This document shows positions 7,446 through 15,052 of a stretch of 16,288 bases of DNA, piece after piece; position 1 is the first letter of the stretch, and each line of letters opens with the position of its first letter. The notes beneath the pieces are model-generated. The model was not told the origin of the DNA and did no database searches. It worked only from the letters and a program-made list of their open reading frames with translations. The translations under genes and the position numbers were made by a program. Source of the stretch: Cellvibrio sp. (GTDB lineage: Bacteria > Pseudomonadota > Gammaproteobacteria > Pseudomonadales > Cellvibrionaceae). The DNA is taken from contig DQHS01000173.1 of the NCBI GenBank assembly GCA_003524365.1, forward strand, positions 249-16,536. Reading direction: 5' to 3'.

Positions 7446-8411
7446 ATGGCAATTAGCGAAGATCTCAGTAATATGTTCAAGGATGTCCATTGGCAAATGG
7501 ACATCCTGCAGAATATTGATGTTGGCCTTGTAGTGATGAGCCCAGACTACACGATTGAAGTCTGGAATAGTTTCATGCAAAATCACAGCGGCAAAGCGCC
7601 TGAAGATGTCCTCAACAAAAGTATATTTACCGTTTTCCCAGAGCTGTCGGAGCAGTGGTTTAGACACAAATCCCAATCTGTTTTTATTCTTCAAAATACG
7701 GCATTTACAACATGGGAGCAGCGTCCTTTCCTGTTTCGCTTCCCTCACTATCGCCCGATTACGGGCACTGCCGAATATATGTACCAAAACAGTACGATTA
7801 TCCCCTTGGTTGACACCAAAGGTGAGGTAGGCCATATCTGCCTGGTTATTTATGATGTGACTGACTCGGCGGTTAATAAAATTGCTCAGCAACAAGCCAA
7901 TAAACAACTTCAGAACCTCAGCCGTACCGATCACCTTACCGGATTATTTAATCGTGGCTATTGGGAGCTTCGCCTGATTCAGGAGTTCAAACGTTACGAT
8001 CGCTACGAGCAACCATCCAGTCTGATTATGCTCGACATAGATCACTTCAAAAAAATTAATGATAAATATGGCCACACTATAGGTGATGAAGCAATCAGAG
8101 GAGTGAGTCGTACTATTAAAGAGCAAGTGCGTGACTTGGACATTGCAGGCCGCTATGGAGGTGAGGAATTTGGAATTGTCCTTACCAATACCAATGGTGA
8201 TGGCGCTTGTGTTTTTGCTGAGCGCTTGCGCGCAAGCATCGAGCAATTGACAATTTACACCGAGGGCCACGAAATAAAATTCACTGTTAGTTTGGGCGTA
8301 GCAGAATTAACAGATAAAATTCACGATCATCGAAACTGGATTGAAAAAGCGGATCAAGCACTTTACAAATCCAAGGAAGGCGGTAGAAATCGCAGCACAA
8401 TGCTTTCTTAA
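7446..8411 (+). CDS. Diguanylate cyclase with N-terminal PAS domain (GGEEF)
   Basis: The predicted cytoplasmic enzyme makes c-di-GMP from two GTP (321 residues). A PAS-like sensor fold spans about 16-140, with NIDVGLVVMSPDYTIEVWN near its start and the family-typical DVT at 137-139. A Gln/Asn-rich linker (about 141-160) leads to a complete GGDEF domain. It opens with DHLTGLFNR at 162-170. It has metal-binding Asp197 in LDIDHFKKIND, the active-site motif GGEEF at 238-242, and an intact I-site R229-x2-D232 five residues before it, so product inhibition is expected. The C-terminal KADQALYKSKEGGRN is normal. There are no membrane helices, so the input is probably a cytoplasmic ligand, redox signal or partner. 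Its start lies 14 bases after the CheC-like stop with a poor ribosome binding site, which suggests translational coupling. A perfect hairpin lies just inside the gene (7480-7507). A bidirectional terminator follows. Confidence 0.93.
   Translation: MAISEDLSNMFKDVHWQMDILQNIDVGLVVMSPDYTIEVWNSFMQNHSGKAPEDVLNKSIFTVFPELSEQWFRHKSQSVFILQNTAFTTWEQRPFLFRFPHYRPITGTAEYMYQNSTIIPLVDTKGEVGHICLVIYDVTDSAVNKIAQQQANKQLQNLSRTDHLTGLFNRGYWELRLIQEFKRYDRYEQPSSLIMLDIDHFKKINDKYGHTIGDEAIRGVSRTIKEQVRDLDIAGRYGGEEFGIVLTNTNGDGACVFAERLRASIEQLTIYTEGHEIKFTVSLGVAELTDKIHDHRNWIEKADQALYKSKEGGRNRSTMLS
7480..7507. repeat. Perfect 12-bp inverted repeat inside the diguanylate cyclase gene
   Basis: AGGATGTCCATT at 7480-7491 is the exact reverse complement of AATGGACATCCT at 7496-7507, separated by the 4-base loop GGCA. 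It starts 34 bases after the ATG, codes for residues 12-21 of the protein, and has no T-run after it. It would form a stable mRNA hairpin near the translation start. Whether this is functional or a coding accident cannot be told from one sequence. Confidence 0.85.
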
Positions 8412-8433
8412 ACTCAGCTAAAATTGATGAAAT

Positions 8434-8461
8434 AAAAAAGGCTCCCGAAGGAGCCTTTTTT
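8434..8461. terminator. Bidirectional intrinsic terminator between the diguanylate cyclase gene and ppiD
   Basis: The stem GGCTCC/GGAGCC with a CGAA loop (8440-8455) is flanked by six A (8434-8439) and six T (8456-8461). The whole 12-base arms pair perfectly. It gives a U-tract in both directions and lies between the converging stops at 8411 and 8475. Confidence 0.93.
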
Positions 8462-8474
8462 ATGTCCGTTCTGT

Positions 8475-10340
8475 TTATTGAACAATATCAGCAGCGTCTT
8501 TTAAGAACTTTTGAAAGCTGGAGAAATCATTCTTCCCGTAAATATTGCCCAATTGGGCAGCGATAGCAGTCTTTTGCTCTGGAGTCACGCTCTCTCCACC
8601 ACCAGGTGTAACTGCCTCTACAGCAATGACTGCCAAATCACCTGCTGCTGTCATCACTCTGTCAAATGTAGGCGATGCTGAAGGTTTATTCATTGTAAAC
8701 GCATGGCGTAATACATCTGAATCAATATCTACGCTGTTACGTGTAGCCGCTTTAGCTTGTTTGAATTCGATTCCCGCCGCTTCGCTCAATTCAGAAAAGT
8801 TACCACCGGATTTTAAATCGGCAATCAATTTTGCGGCTTGCTCTTCAAGTAATAACTTGGCTTTCTGGTCTTTCAAGGTGTTCGTAATTTGCTCTTGGAC
8901 GTCAGCAAGTGGTTTAATCTGGCTAGGTTTGTGATCAGTTTTTTTCAACACAACAACATTGCTTGAGTCAATTTCAATCACATCACTACTGTTACCTTCC
9001 TGCAATACTTCTGCAGAAAAAGCTGCTGCAACCACTTTAGCGTTGGCCATCAGGCCTGAGCCTTTGCTGCGTTCAAAAAGACCTGAGTTTTCAGCTTTGA
9101 GATCCAGTGTCTGAGCTACTTCTTGCAAACTTTCCGCATTGTAAGATTCTTCACGCAGTTTCTCTAATTGAGCCACGAACAAGTTCTCCGCCTCAGCGCG
9201 TTTCAACTGATCTTCTATACTGGCCTTTTGCTCTTCAAACGAGGGTGGCTCAGAGCCTTTTTCAGCTAAAAGTTTAATAAAGTGTGTGCCAGCCTCCGTT
9301 TTCACGGCAGTAGAAACTTCCCCTACTTTCAGTGCAGCGAGTGCCAATTCGAACTCAGCAGGAAAGGCATCGCCTTTACTGAACCCAAGATCGCCACCCT
9401 GCTCTCTACTGCCTAAATCATCAGAAAACTCGTTGGCTAATGCAGAAAAATCTTCACCAGCAGCAATCTTATCAGCAACCGTTTTAATTTTATCTTGATT
9501 ATCACCCTCTATAAGAATGTGCGCGGCTTGACGCTCTGGTGCAGCTACAAAAGAAGATTGATTTTGTTCGAATTGTTTGTGCAGCTGATCTTCAGTGACA
9601 GTAATGTTTTTCATAAGCTCAGCAACACTGAGACTGATGTAATCTACCGCAACCTGCTCTTCGCTGGTGAACATTTGCTGATTAGCATCGTAATAGGTTT
9701 GAATCTCTGCTGCATCAATCTGAATCGATTCACGCACTTTCGCTGCAGGCAGGATTGCGTATGTGAGATCACGCGACTGAAAGCTTAAGGCAACTACATC
9801 ATCTAATTGCGACGGGGTTGCAAAGGCAGTTGCGCTCACACCTGCTTGCAACTGATTCACAATAATTTCGTCGGCTAAAATTTTTGTGTATGTACTGTGG
9901 GTGTAACCCATGGTGCGCAATACTTGTTGATATCGATTATTATCAAAAACTCCAGCTTCATTTTTAAACTGGGGGGCGCTGGCAATCTGTTCACTGAGAT
10001 ATGTATTGCCAACAGCCATTCCTGCTTCACCAGCTGCCTGCGCAAGCACCATTCGTTGTACAAGGTTGTCTACTACAGGTTTGCGCAGATATTCATCAGT
10101 AAGAAATTCTGGAGGTATCTGGTCGCCATAAGTATTTAGCATCTGTTGTTTCTGCATGCTAATAGCTCGGGCCACATCCATCTCGGTGACCTGCTCACCA
10201 TTTACCTTGGCAGCCTGATTGGCTGATGTATCCCAATTAAATAATGCTTCCACACCCGTGAGGGCAAAAATGATCACCAAAAACCCAATCAATATGAAAG
10301 AGATAACACCTCTGGAATTGTCTCTGAGGTTTTGTAACAT
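8475..10340 (-). CDS. ppiD: Periplasmic chaperone / peptidyl-prolyl isomerase PpiD
   Basis: PpiD is an inner-membrane-anchored chaperone near the Sec translocon that helps newly exported proteins fold. The 621-residue length matches the family (E. coli 623). It has the PpiD N-terminus MLQNLRDNSRGVIS, then one transmembrane helix at about 12-33. A SurA-N-like chaperone region follows (about 35-180, KVNGEQVTEMDVARAI). A parvulin/PpiC domain lies at about 268-360, with AAHILIEGD, FSALANEFSDD, GGDLGFSKGDAFPAEFE and GTHFIKLL. The C-terminal region is helical and Lys/Glu-rich. The E. coli parvulin domain is catalytically weak; whether this one is active is unknown. AGGAG 7 bases before the ATG fixes the start. 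It follows hupB, as in many gammaproteobacteria, with terminators between the two genes. The ppiD promoter should therefore lie in 10341-10465, but I could not place it. Confidence 0.95.
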   Translation of the reverse strand: MLQNLRDNSRGVISFILIGFLVIIFALTGVEALFNWDTSANQAAKVNGEQVTEMDVARAISMQKQQMLNTYGDQIPPEFLTDEYLRKPVVDNLVQRMVLAQAAGEAGMAVGNTYLSEQIASAPQFKNEAGVFDNNRYQQVLRTMGYTHSTYTKILADEIIVNQLQAGVSATAFATPSQLDDVVALSFQSRDLTYAILPAAKVRESIQIDAAEIQTYYDANQQMFTSEEQVAVDYISLSVAELMKNITVTEDQLHKQFEQNQSSFVAAPERQAAHILIEGDNQDKIKTVADKIAAGEDFSALANEFSDDLGSREQGGDLGFSKGDAFPAEFELALAALKVGEVSTAVKTEAGTHFIKLLAEKGSEPPSFEEQKASIEDQLKRAEAENLFVAQLEKLREESYNAESLQEVAQTLDLKAENSGLFERSKGSGLMANAKVVAAAFSAEVLQEGNSSDVIEIDSSNVVVLKKTDHKPSQIKPLADVQEQITNTLKDQKAKLLLEEQAAKLIADLKSGGNFSELSEAAGIEFKQAKAATRNSVDIDSDVLRHAFTMNKPSASPTFDRVMTAAGDLAVIAVEAVTPGGGESVTPEQKTAIAAQLGNIYGKNDFSSFQKFLKDAADIVQ

Positions 10341-10465
10341 TTTGAACTCCTAGCAGGATGAAGATGCCTTGCGCAGATAAACCGGCACGAACAGACAACT
10401 AAATACTTAATTATTCGATGTTTGAGTAAGGCATTTGGCCTTGTTTGTAAAAATACAGTACTACT

Positions 10466-10490
10466 AAAAAAAAAGCGCACCTAGATGCGC
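10466..10490 (-). terminator. Intrinsic terminator downstream of hupB
   Basis: Read leftward, the stem GCGCA/TGCGC (10475-10479 with 10486-10490, 6-base loop) is followed by nine T (complement of the A-run 10466-10474). It lies about 50 bases beyond the hupB stop and separates hupB from ppiD. Confidence 0.8.
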
Positions 10491-10506
10491 CTTTCGTGCT
10501 TTAAAA

Positions 10507-10526
10507 TTTCAGATGTAAATCTGAAA
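10507..10526 (-). terminator. Possible first, weak terminator just after hupB
   Basis: TTTCAGAT pairs with ATCTGAAA (10507-10514 with 10519-10526, loop GTAA). Read leftward it is followed by TTTTAA. The stem is AT-rich, so termination would be weak. It may instead be a 3' protective hairpin ahead of the stronger terminator at 10466-10490. Confidence 0.4.
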
Positions 10527-10536
10527 AAAGCAATTA

Positions 10537-10809
10537 TTAGTTAACGGCATCTTTCAATGCTTTGCCCGGCTTGAACCCCGGAACTTTGGCTGCAGCAATT
10601 TTAATTTCTGCGCCTGTCTGAGGGTTGCGACCAGTACGTGCAGCCCTTTCTTTCACTGCGAAGGTACCAAAACCCACCAGAACCACAGAGTCACCATTTT
10701 TAAGGGCACCAGTGATACTTTCAACTACTGCATCCAAGGCACGGCCAGCAGCAGCTTTAGGAATATCCGCAGATGCGGCAATGGCTTCAATCAGTTCAGT
10801 TTTGTTCAC
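10537..10809 (-). CDS. hupB: DNA-binding protein HU (beta type)
   Basis: HU is a small dimeric nucleoid protein that bends and compacts DNA without strong sequence specificity. From the GTG at 10809 it is 90 residues, the standard HU length. It opens with (M)NKTELIEAIA and has the hydrophobic core block DSVVLVGFGTFAVKERAARTG. The DNA-arm motif GRNPQTG is at 60-66, with the intercalating Pro at 63. It ends in VPGFKPGKALKDAVN. The GTG start is chosen because the HU family begins exactly there and AGGGG lies 6 bases upstream; upstream in-frame codons do not resemble HU. Its place between lon and ppiD supports hupB rather than hupA or IHF. It has its own strong promoter at 10913-10941 and an untranslated leader of about 95 bases. 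Confidence 0.96.
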   Translation of the reverse strand: MNKTELIEAIAASADIPKAAAGRALDAVVESITGALKNGDSVVLVGFGTFAVKERAARTGRNPQTGAEIKIAAAKVPGFKPGKALKDAVN

Positions 10810-10912
10810 ACTTAACCCCTTTTGATTATTTGTTTCTAAAAACACAGTAAACACGCAGTGCAAATTAATGTCGCTATTAACTCACGATACCCGTGCAGCA
10901 AATGAATTGCGA

Positions 10913-10941
10913 TTTATACCAACAGAGCCTCAGGGGGTCAA
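10913..10941 (-). promoter_or_regulatory. Sigma-70 promoter of hupB
   Basis: On the minus strand TTGACC (10941-10936) and TATAAA (10918-10913) are separated by exactly 17 bases: 5 of 6 matches to each consensus box at the ideal spacing. The start of transcription would be near 10906. A short inverted repeat, AAAGCT/AGCTTT (10944-10958), abuts the -35 box on its upstream side. Confidence 0.8.
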
Positions 10942-11037
10942 GGAAAGCTTACAGCTTTACACAAAACCCCTCCGATTTTGATCACAAAACAAACAGTAAT
11001 CGTCAGACCTTGAATCAGATCACATCCGCCTCTGAAC

Positions 11038-13458
11038 CTAGTGGGTACTTAGTCGATTATCACTCTCTGTTGTTTTTTGAGCTGCTTTCTCCAGCGCCCT
11101 GTACTCTTCATCGCTCAGAGGTTTAGGGCTGGACTGCAAAGCAATGGCTAGCACCTCATCAATCCACTTCACTGGTTTGATGTTGAGGTCGGCTTTAATA
11201 TTGTCCGGAATTTCTTTTAAATCACGCTCATTTTCGGCAGGAATAATGACTGTTTTAATTCCCCCGCGATGAGCAGCCAGTAGCTTTTCTTTAAGCCCCC
11301 CAATACGCAAAACCTCTCCACGTAAAGTAATTTCCCCGGTCATAGCAACATCCGCCCGCACCGGTATACTCGTTTGCACCGATACCAATGCTGTACACAT
11401 AGCCACACCAGCACTTGGACCATCTTTTGGAGTTGCGCCTTCGGGGACATGGATATGAATATCTACCTTCTCATGATGATCAGGAGCTATACCCAGCGCC
11501 TGACTTCGCGAGCGAACAACTGTCAATGCAGCCTGAATAGACTCCTGCATCACGTCACCCAGTGAGCCGGTCTTTATAATGCGCCCCTTGCCAACAACAG
11601 CAGTAGCCTCAATTGTCAGCAGCTCTCCACCCACTTGAGTCCAAGCGAGCCCAGTGACCTGCCCAATTTGATCTTTACTTTCCGCCTTGCCGAAATCGAA
11701 TTTGCGAACCCCTAATAGATTTTCTAATGATTCTGAATCAATTAAATCGGCACTGGTTTGGTTGCCTTTGACATGACGCGTTACCACTTTGCGGCAAATT
11801 TTTGCAACTTCTCGCTCCAATCCTCTTACGCCTGCTTCGCGGGTGTAGTAACGAATGATATCGCGAATGGCATCAGCGCCTATGTTGATTTCTGAGTCTT
11901 TAAGCCCATTTGCCTTCATCTGTTTTGGAATTAGATAACGCAATGCAATATTTAATTTTTCATCCTCGGTGTAACCGGGAATGCGAATAACCTCCATACG
12001 ATCCAATAATGGGCCGGGAATATTCATAGAGTTGGATGTGCAAACAAACATTACATCAGACAAATCATAGTCAACCTCAAGATAATGATCGCTGAAATGA
12101 CTATTTTGTTCTGGGTCCAAAACTTCTAGCAATGCAGACGCTGGATCACCACGATTATCCATTCCCATTTTGTCAATTTCATCCAACAAAAATAGCGGGT
12201 TTCTCACGCCCACCTTGGCCATTTTTTGAATTAGTTTCCCAGGCAGCGAACCAATGTAGGTTCGTCTGTGTCCGCGAATTTCAGCTTCATCGCGTACTCC
12301 CCCCAAAGCCATGCGCACAAATTCGCGATTGGTTGCCCGCGCAATAGATTCGCCGAGCGACGTTTTGCCCACGCCAGGGGGCCCTACCAAGCACAGGATC
12401 GGGCCTTTTACTTTTTTAACGCGCTGCTGTACCGCAAGATATTCAAGAATGCGCTCTTTCACTTCTTCAAGGCCAAAGTGATCTTTATTGAGCACGTCTT
12501 CGGCGCGGGTGAGATCATGGCGAACTTTGCTTCTTTTGCTCCAAGGTACCTTAATCATCCAATCAATATAAGCGCGAAGTACGGAGGCTTCCGCCGACAT
12601 GGGGGACATCATTTTCAGTTTGTTTAATTCTGTACGCGCCTTCTCTGCAGCTTCTTTGGGCATTGCAGCGGCGATGATTTTCTTTTCAAGTTCATCGGCT
12701 TCGCTAACTTCTTCACCTAATTCACCCAGCTCCTTTTGGATGGCTTTTATTTGCTCGTTCAGATAGTACTCGCGCTGGCTTTTCTCCATTTGCTTTTTAA
12801 CACGGCCGCGAATTTTCTTTTCGACATGAAATAAATCTACTTCCGCATCCATTAAATCCAGAAGATGCTCTATTCGTTCATGTATGTCGGCCATCTCCAA
12901 AATAGATTGTTTTTTTGGAAGGTCGAGCGACATGTGTGCAACTATGGTATCGGCCAAGCGGCCTGGCTCATCAATACCCGACAAAGAGGTAATGACCTCT
13001 ACTGGCACTTTTTTACTGAGATTAACGTACTGTTCGAATTGACCAATAGCAGAAGCAACCAGCGCGCGGGCTTCTGCGCCTTCTATCGGCGCGCTGAAAA
13101 TAACATCTATGGTCGCCTTGAAGAAGCCGTCAGCTTCTTCGATTGACTCGATGCTGGCTCGTTCACGCCCCTCAATAAGCACCTTGACAGTACCATCGGG
13201 TAGTTTCAGTAACTGAAGTATCGAGGCAATAGTTCCGATGCTATACAAATCTTCGGCTTGTGGGTCATCCTGCTGTGGATTTTTCTGCGCCACGAGCAAG
13301 ACTTGCTTATCGCTAGCCATTGCCCGCTCAAGCGCCTCAATAGATTTGCCACGACCAACAAATAACGGAGTGACCATATGCGGATAAACGACCACATCGC
13401 GCAACGGTAGCAAGGGAATTTCAGTAATATGGGATTCGTGCAGAGTTTCAGTGACCAT
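11038..13458 (-). CDS. lon: ATP-dependent protease Lon
   Basis: Lon is a cytoplasmic homo-oligomeric AAA+ serine protease that removes misfolded proteins and unstable regulators. All parts are present in 806 residues (E. coli 784). The N-terminal LON domain covers about 12-210 (IPLLPLRDVVVYPHMVTPLFVGR). A coiled-coil region lies at about 215-275. Walker A is GPPGVGKT at 359-366 and Walker B LFLLDEID at 422-429. The protease domain has the catalytic dyad Ser682 (PKDGPSAG) and Lys725 (GGLKEKLL), 43 residues apart as in E. coli. The C-terminal tail is about 20 residues longer than in E. coli and polar. The start ATG has AGAGGAA just upstream. It has its own promoter region behind the clpX terminator, with a heat-shock-like promoter. 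No clear terminator follows, so some read-through into hupB is possible. Confidence 0.98.
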   Translation of the reverse strand: MVTETLHESHITEIPLLPLRDVVVYPHMVTPLFVGRGKSIEALERAMASDKQVLLVAQKNPQQDDPQAEDLYSIGTIASILQLLKLPDGTVKVLIEGRERASIESIEEADGFFKATIDVIFSAPIEGAEARALVASAIGQFEQYVNLSKKVPVEVITSLSGIDEPGRLADTIVAHMSLDLPKKQSILEMADIHERIEHLLDLMDAEVDLFHVEKKIRGRVKKQMEKSQREYYLNEQIKAIQKELGELGEEVSEADELEKKIIAAAMPKEAAEKARTELNKLKMMSPMSAEASVLRAYIDWMIKVPWSKRSKVRHDLTRAEDVLNKDHFGLEEVKERILEYLAVQQRVKKVKGPILCLVGPPGVGKTSLGESIARATNREFVRMALGGVRDEAEIRGHRRTYIGSLPGKLIQKMAKVGVRNPLFLLDEIDKMGMDNRGDPASALLEVLDPEQNSHFSDHYLEVDYDLSDVMFVCTSNSMNIPGPLLDRMEVIRIPGYTEDEKLNIALRYLIPKQMKANGLKDSEINIGADAIRDIIRYYTREAGVRGLEREVAKICRKVVTRHVKGNQTSADLIDSESLENLLGVRKFDFGKAESKDQIGQVTGLAWTQVGGELLTIEATAVVGKGRIIKTGSLGDVMQESIQAALTVVRSRSQALGIAPDHHEKVDIHIHVPEGATPKDGPSAGVAMCTALVSVQTSIPVRADVAMTGEITLRGEVLRIGGLKEKLLAAHRGGIKTVIIPAENERDLKEIPDNIKADLNIKPVKWIDEVLAIALQSSPKPLSDEEYRALEKAAQKTTESDNRLSTH

Positions 13459-13507
13459 TGGTTCCTCTCTATTTCAAGAAGGCAACAATTACCTTGCCAT
13501 AAAAACA

Positions 13508-13537
13508 AGATTGGGGCCTAAAACAGGGAATTACAAG
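13508..13537 (-). promoter_or_regulatory. Candidate sigma-32 heat-shock promoter of lon
   Basis: Read leftward, CTTGTAA (13537-13531) and CCCCAATCT (13516-13508) are separated by 14 bases. This resembles the E. coli sigma-32 pattern CTTGAAA-N13-15-CCCCATNT: six of seven matches in the -35 element, and an intact CCCCA in the -10. Transcription would start near 13500, about 40 bases before the lon ATG. Heat-shock control of lon is well established in E. coli; here it is inferred from sequence only. Confidence 0.65.
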
Positions 13538-13555
13538 TTATTGAAACATAAAAAG

Positions 13556-13585
13556 CAAAAAGAGCGCTCTTGTGCGCTCTTTTTG
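13556..13585. terminator. Intrinsic terminator downstream of clpX
   Basis: Twelve-base arms pair perfectly (13556-13567 with 13574-13585). The core GAGCGC/GCGCTC has a TCTTGT loop, with five A and five T flanking. Read leftward it ends clpX, whose stop is at 13618, and insulates lon. Confidence 0.9.
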
Positions 13586-13617
13586 TTCGTACCGGTTAAA
13601 AGCTAATCGTCCAACGG

Positions 13618-14916
13618 TTAATCTTCTGCTGCTGCCTTTGCAGGCTTGTCGGTATTTTCATAAACCAATAACGGCTCAGACTCGCCTTTTATAACAGATT
13701 CATCCACCACAACTTTGACCACATTTTCCTCAGATGGGATTTTGTACATTGTATCGAGCAGCACAGACTCCATAATTGATCGCAATCCACGCGCACCGGT
13801 TTTTCGCTCAAGAGCCCGCTCAGCAACAGCATCTAATGCATCAGTACGGAAATCGATTTGCACGCCTTCCATCTCAAACAATCTTGCGTATTGCTTGGTC
13901 AAAGCATTGCGCGGTTCGGTCAATATTTGAATTAATGCAGCTTTGTCGAGCTCATCCAAAGTTGCAATTACGGGCAAGCGTCCAACAAATTCTGGAATAA
14001 GCCCATAGCGGACCAGATCTTCGGGCTCTAAATCCTGCAGTGTTTGGCCAAAGTTGCGCTTTTCATCTTTGCTCTTCACTTCCGCACCAAATCCAATTCC
14101 GCCTTTCTCGGAGCGATCTCGAATGACCTTATCCAAACCGGCGAAAGCACCACCACAAATAAACAAAATGTTCGATGTGTCAACTTGCAAAAACTCTTGC
14201 TGTGGATGCTTGCGGCCACCCTGGGGAGGCACAGATGCGACCGTACCTTCAATAAGTTTCAACAGTGCTTGCTGTACACCCTCACCTGAAACGTCACGTG
14301 TGATTGACGGGTTGTCCGACTTACGGGAAATTTTGTCAATTTCATCGATGTAAACAATACCCTGCTGTGCTTTTTCTACATCATAATCACATTTTTGCAG
14401 CAGCTTCTGGATGATATTTTCAACATCTTCACCAACATAACCTGCTTCAGTTAGCGTGGTTGCATCGGCAATTGTAAAGGGAACGTCGAGCAGCCGAGCC
14501 AAAGTTTCAGCCAGCAAGGTTTTGCCGCTACCCGTTGGCCCTACTAACAAAATATTGCTCTTACCAAGCTCGATAGGTTCCTTATCTTTACCGCCCTTCT
14601 CACCAAAGCGAAGACGTTTGTAATGGTTGTATACCGCCACAGCCAATACTTTTTTCGCGCGCTTCTGGCCGATAACGTATTGGTCAAGAATGGCAGAAAT
14701 CTCATGCGGCTTAGGAAGCTTTTCGGAGCTACCTTCGGTGGCACTCTCCTGAATTTCTTCACGGATAATATCATTGCAAAGGTCAACACATTCATCACAA
14801 ATAAAGACTGATGGGCCTGCAATCAGCTTGCGGACCTCATGCTGGCTTTTGCCGCAGAAAGAGCAATATAGCAGCTTTCCGTTTTTATCACCTGCGTCAC
14901 TGGTGTGATCGGTCAT
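13618..14916 (-). CDS. clpX: ClpX, ATPase and specificity subunit of ClpXP protease
   Basis: ClpX is the hexameric unfoldase that feeds tagged proteins into ClpP. The 432-residue protein (E. coli 424) has an N-terminal C4 zinc-binding domain (Cys18, Cys21, Cys40, Cys43). Walker A is GPTGSGKT at 126-133, pore loop GYVG at 159-162, and Walker B VYIDEID at 188-194. The RKH loop is at 235-237, the ClpP-docking loop IGF at 274-276 and sensor-2 GAR at 374-376. ATG 14916 is preferred because GGAG lies 8 bases upstream and MTD matches the family start. A GTG three codons earlier (14925) overlaps that ribosome binding site. It lies downstream of clpP with no terminator between them, so the two are probably co-transcribed. 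Confidence 0.98.
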   Translation of the reverse strand: MTDHTSDAGDKNGKLLYCSFCGKSQHEVRKLIAGPSVFICDECVDLCNDIIREEIQESATEGSSEKLPKPHEISAILDQYVIGQKRAKKVLAVAVYNHYKRLRFGEKGGKDKEPIELGKSNILLVGPTGSGKTLLAETLARLLDVPFTIADATTLTEAGYVGEDVENIIQKLLQKCDYDVEKAQQGIVYIDEIDKISRKSDNPSITRDVSGEGVQQALLKLIEGTVASVPPQGGRKHPQQEFLQVDTSNILFICGGAFAGLDKVIRDRSEKGGIGFGAEVKSKDEKRNFGQTLQDLEPEDLVRYGLIPEFVGRLPVIATLDELDKAALIQILTEPRNALTKQYARLFEMEGVQIDFRTDALDAVAERALERKTGARGLRSIMESVLLDTMYKIPSEENVVKVVVDESVIKGESEPLLVYENTDKPAKAAAED

Positions 14917-15052
14917 TGAACCCACTCCATCTAAATTTCTAAAACAATTGTCAGGTTAACGAATCAAATTTCAAGCAGGCAGAGATTATTTGTAGCATCC
15001 ATTCGAATTGCGATGGCTGATCCCAGCTTGGTTTTATTCTGACAAAAAAATA

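Noticed and set aside
7428..7934. Long open frame on the minus strand opposite the PAS-GGDEF gene
   Set aside because: The plus-strand frame encodes a complete recognisable PAS-GGDEF protein. The opposite frame has no recognisable motif and is a shadow, as are the other open frames overlapping lon, clpX, ppiD and oppA.
14917..14925. GTG start for clpX at 14925
   Set aside because: It overlaps the GGAG that serves ATG 14916, and ClpX proteins normally begin at the MTD matching 14916.
14954..14975. Perfect CTTGAAA (14975-14969) between clpP and clpX, as a heat-shock promoter for clpX
   Set aside because: No CCCCAT-like -10 follows at the right distance. Only a poor sigma-70 -10 (GACAAT) is nearby.
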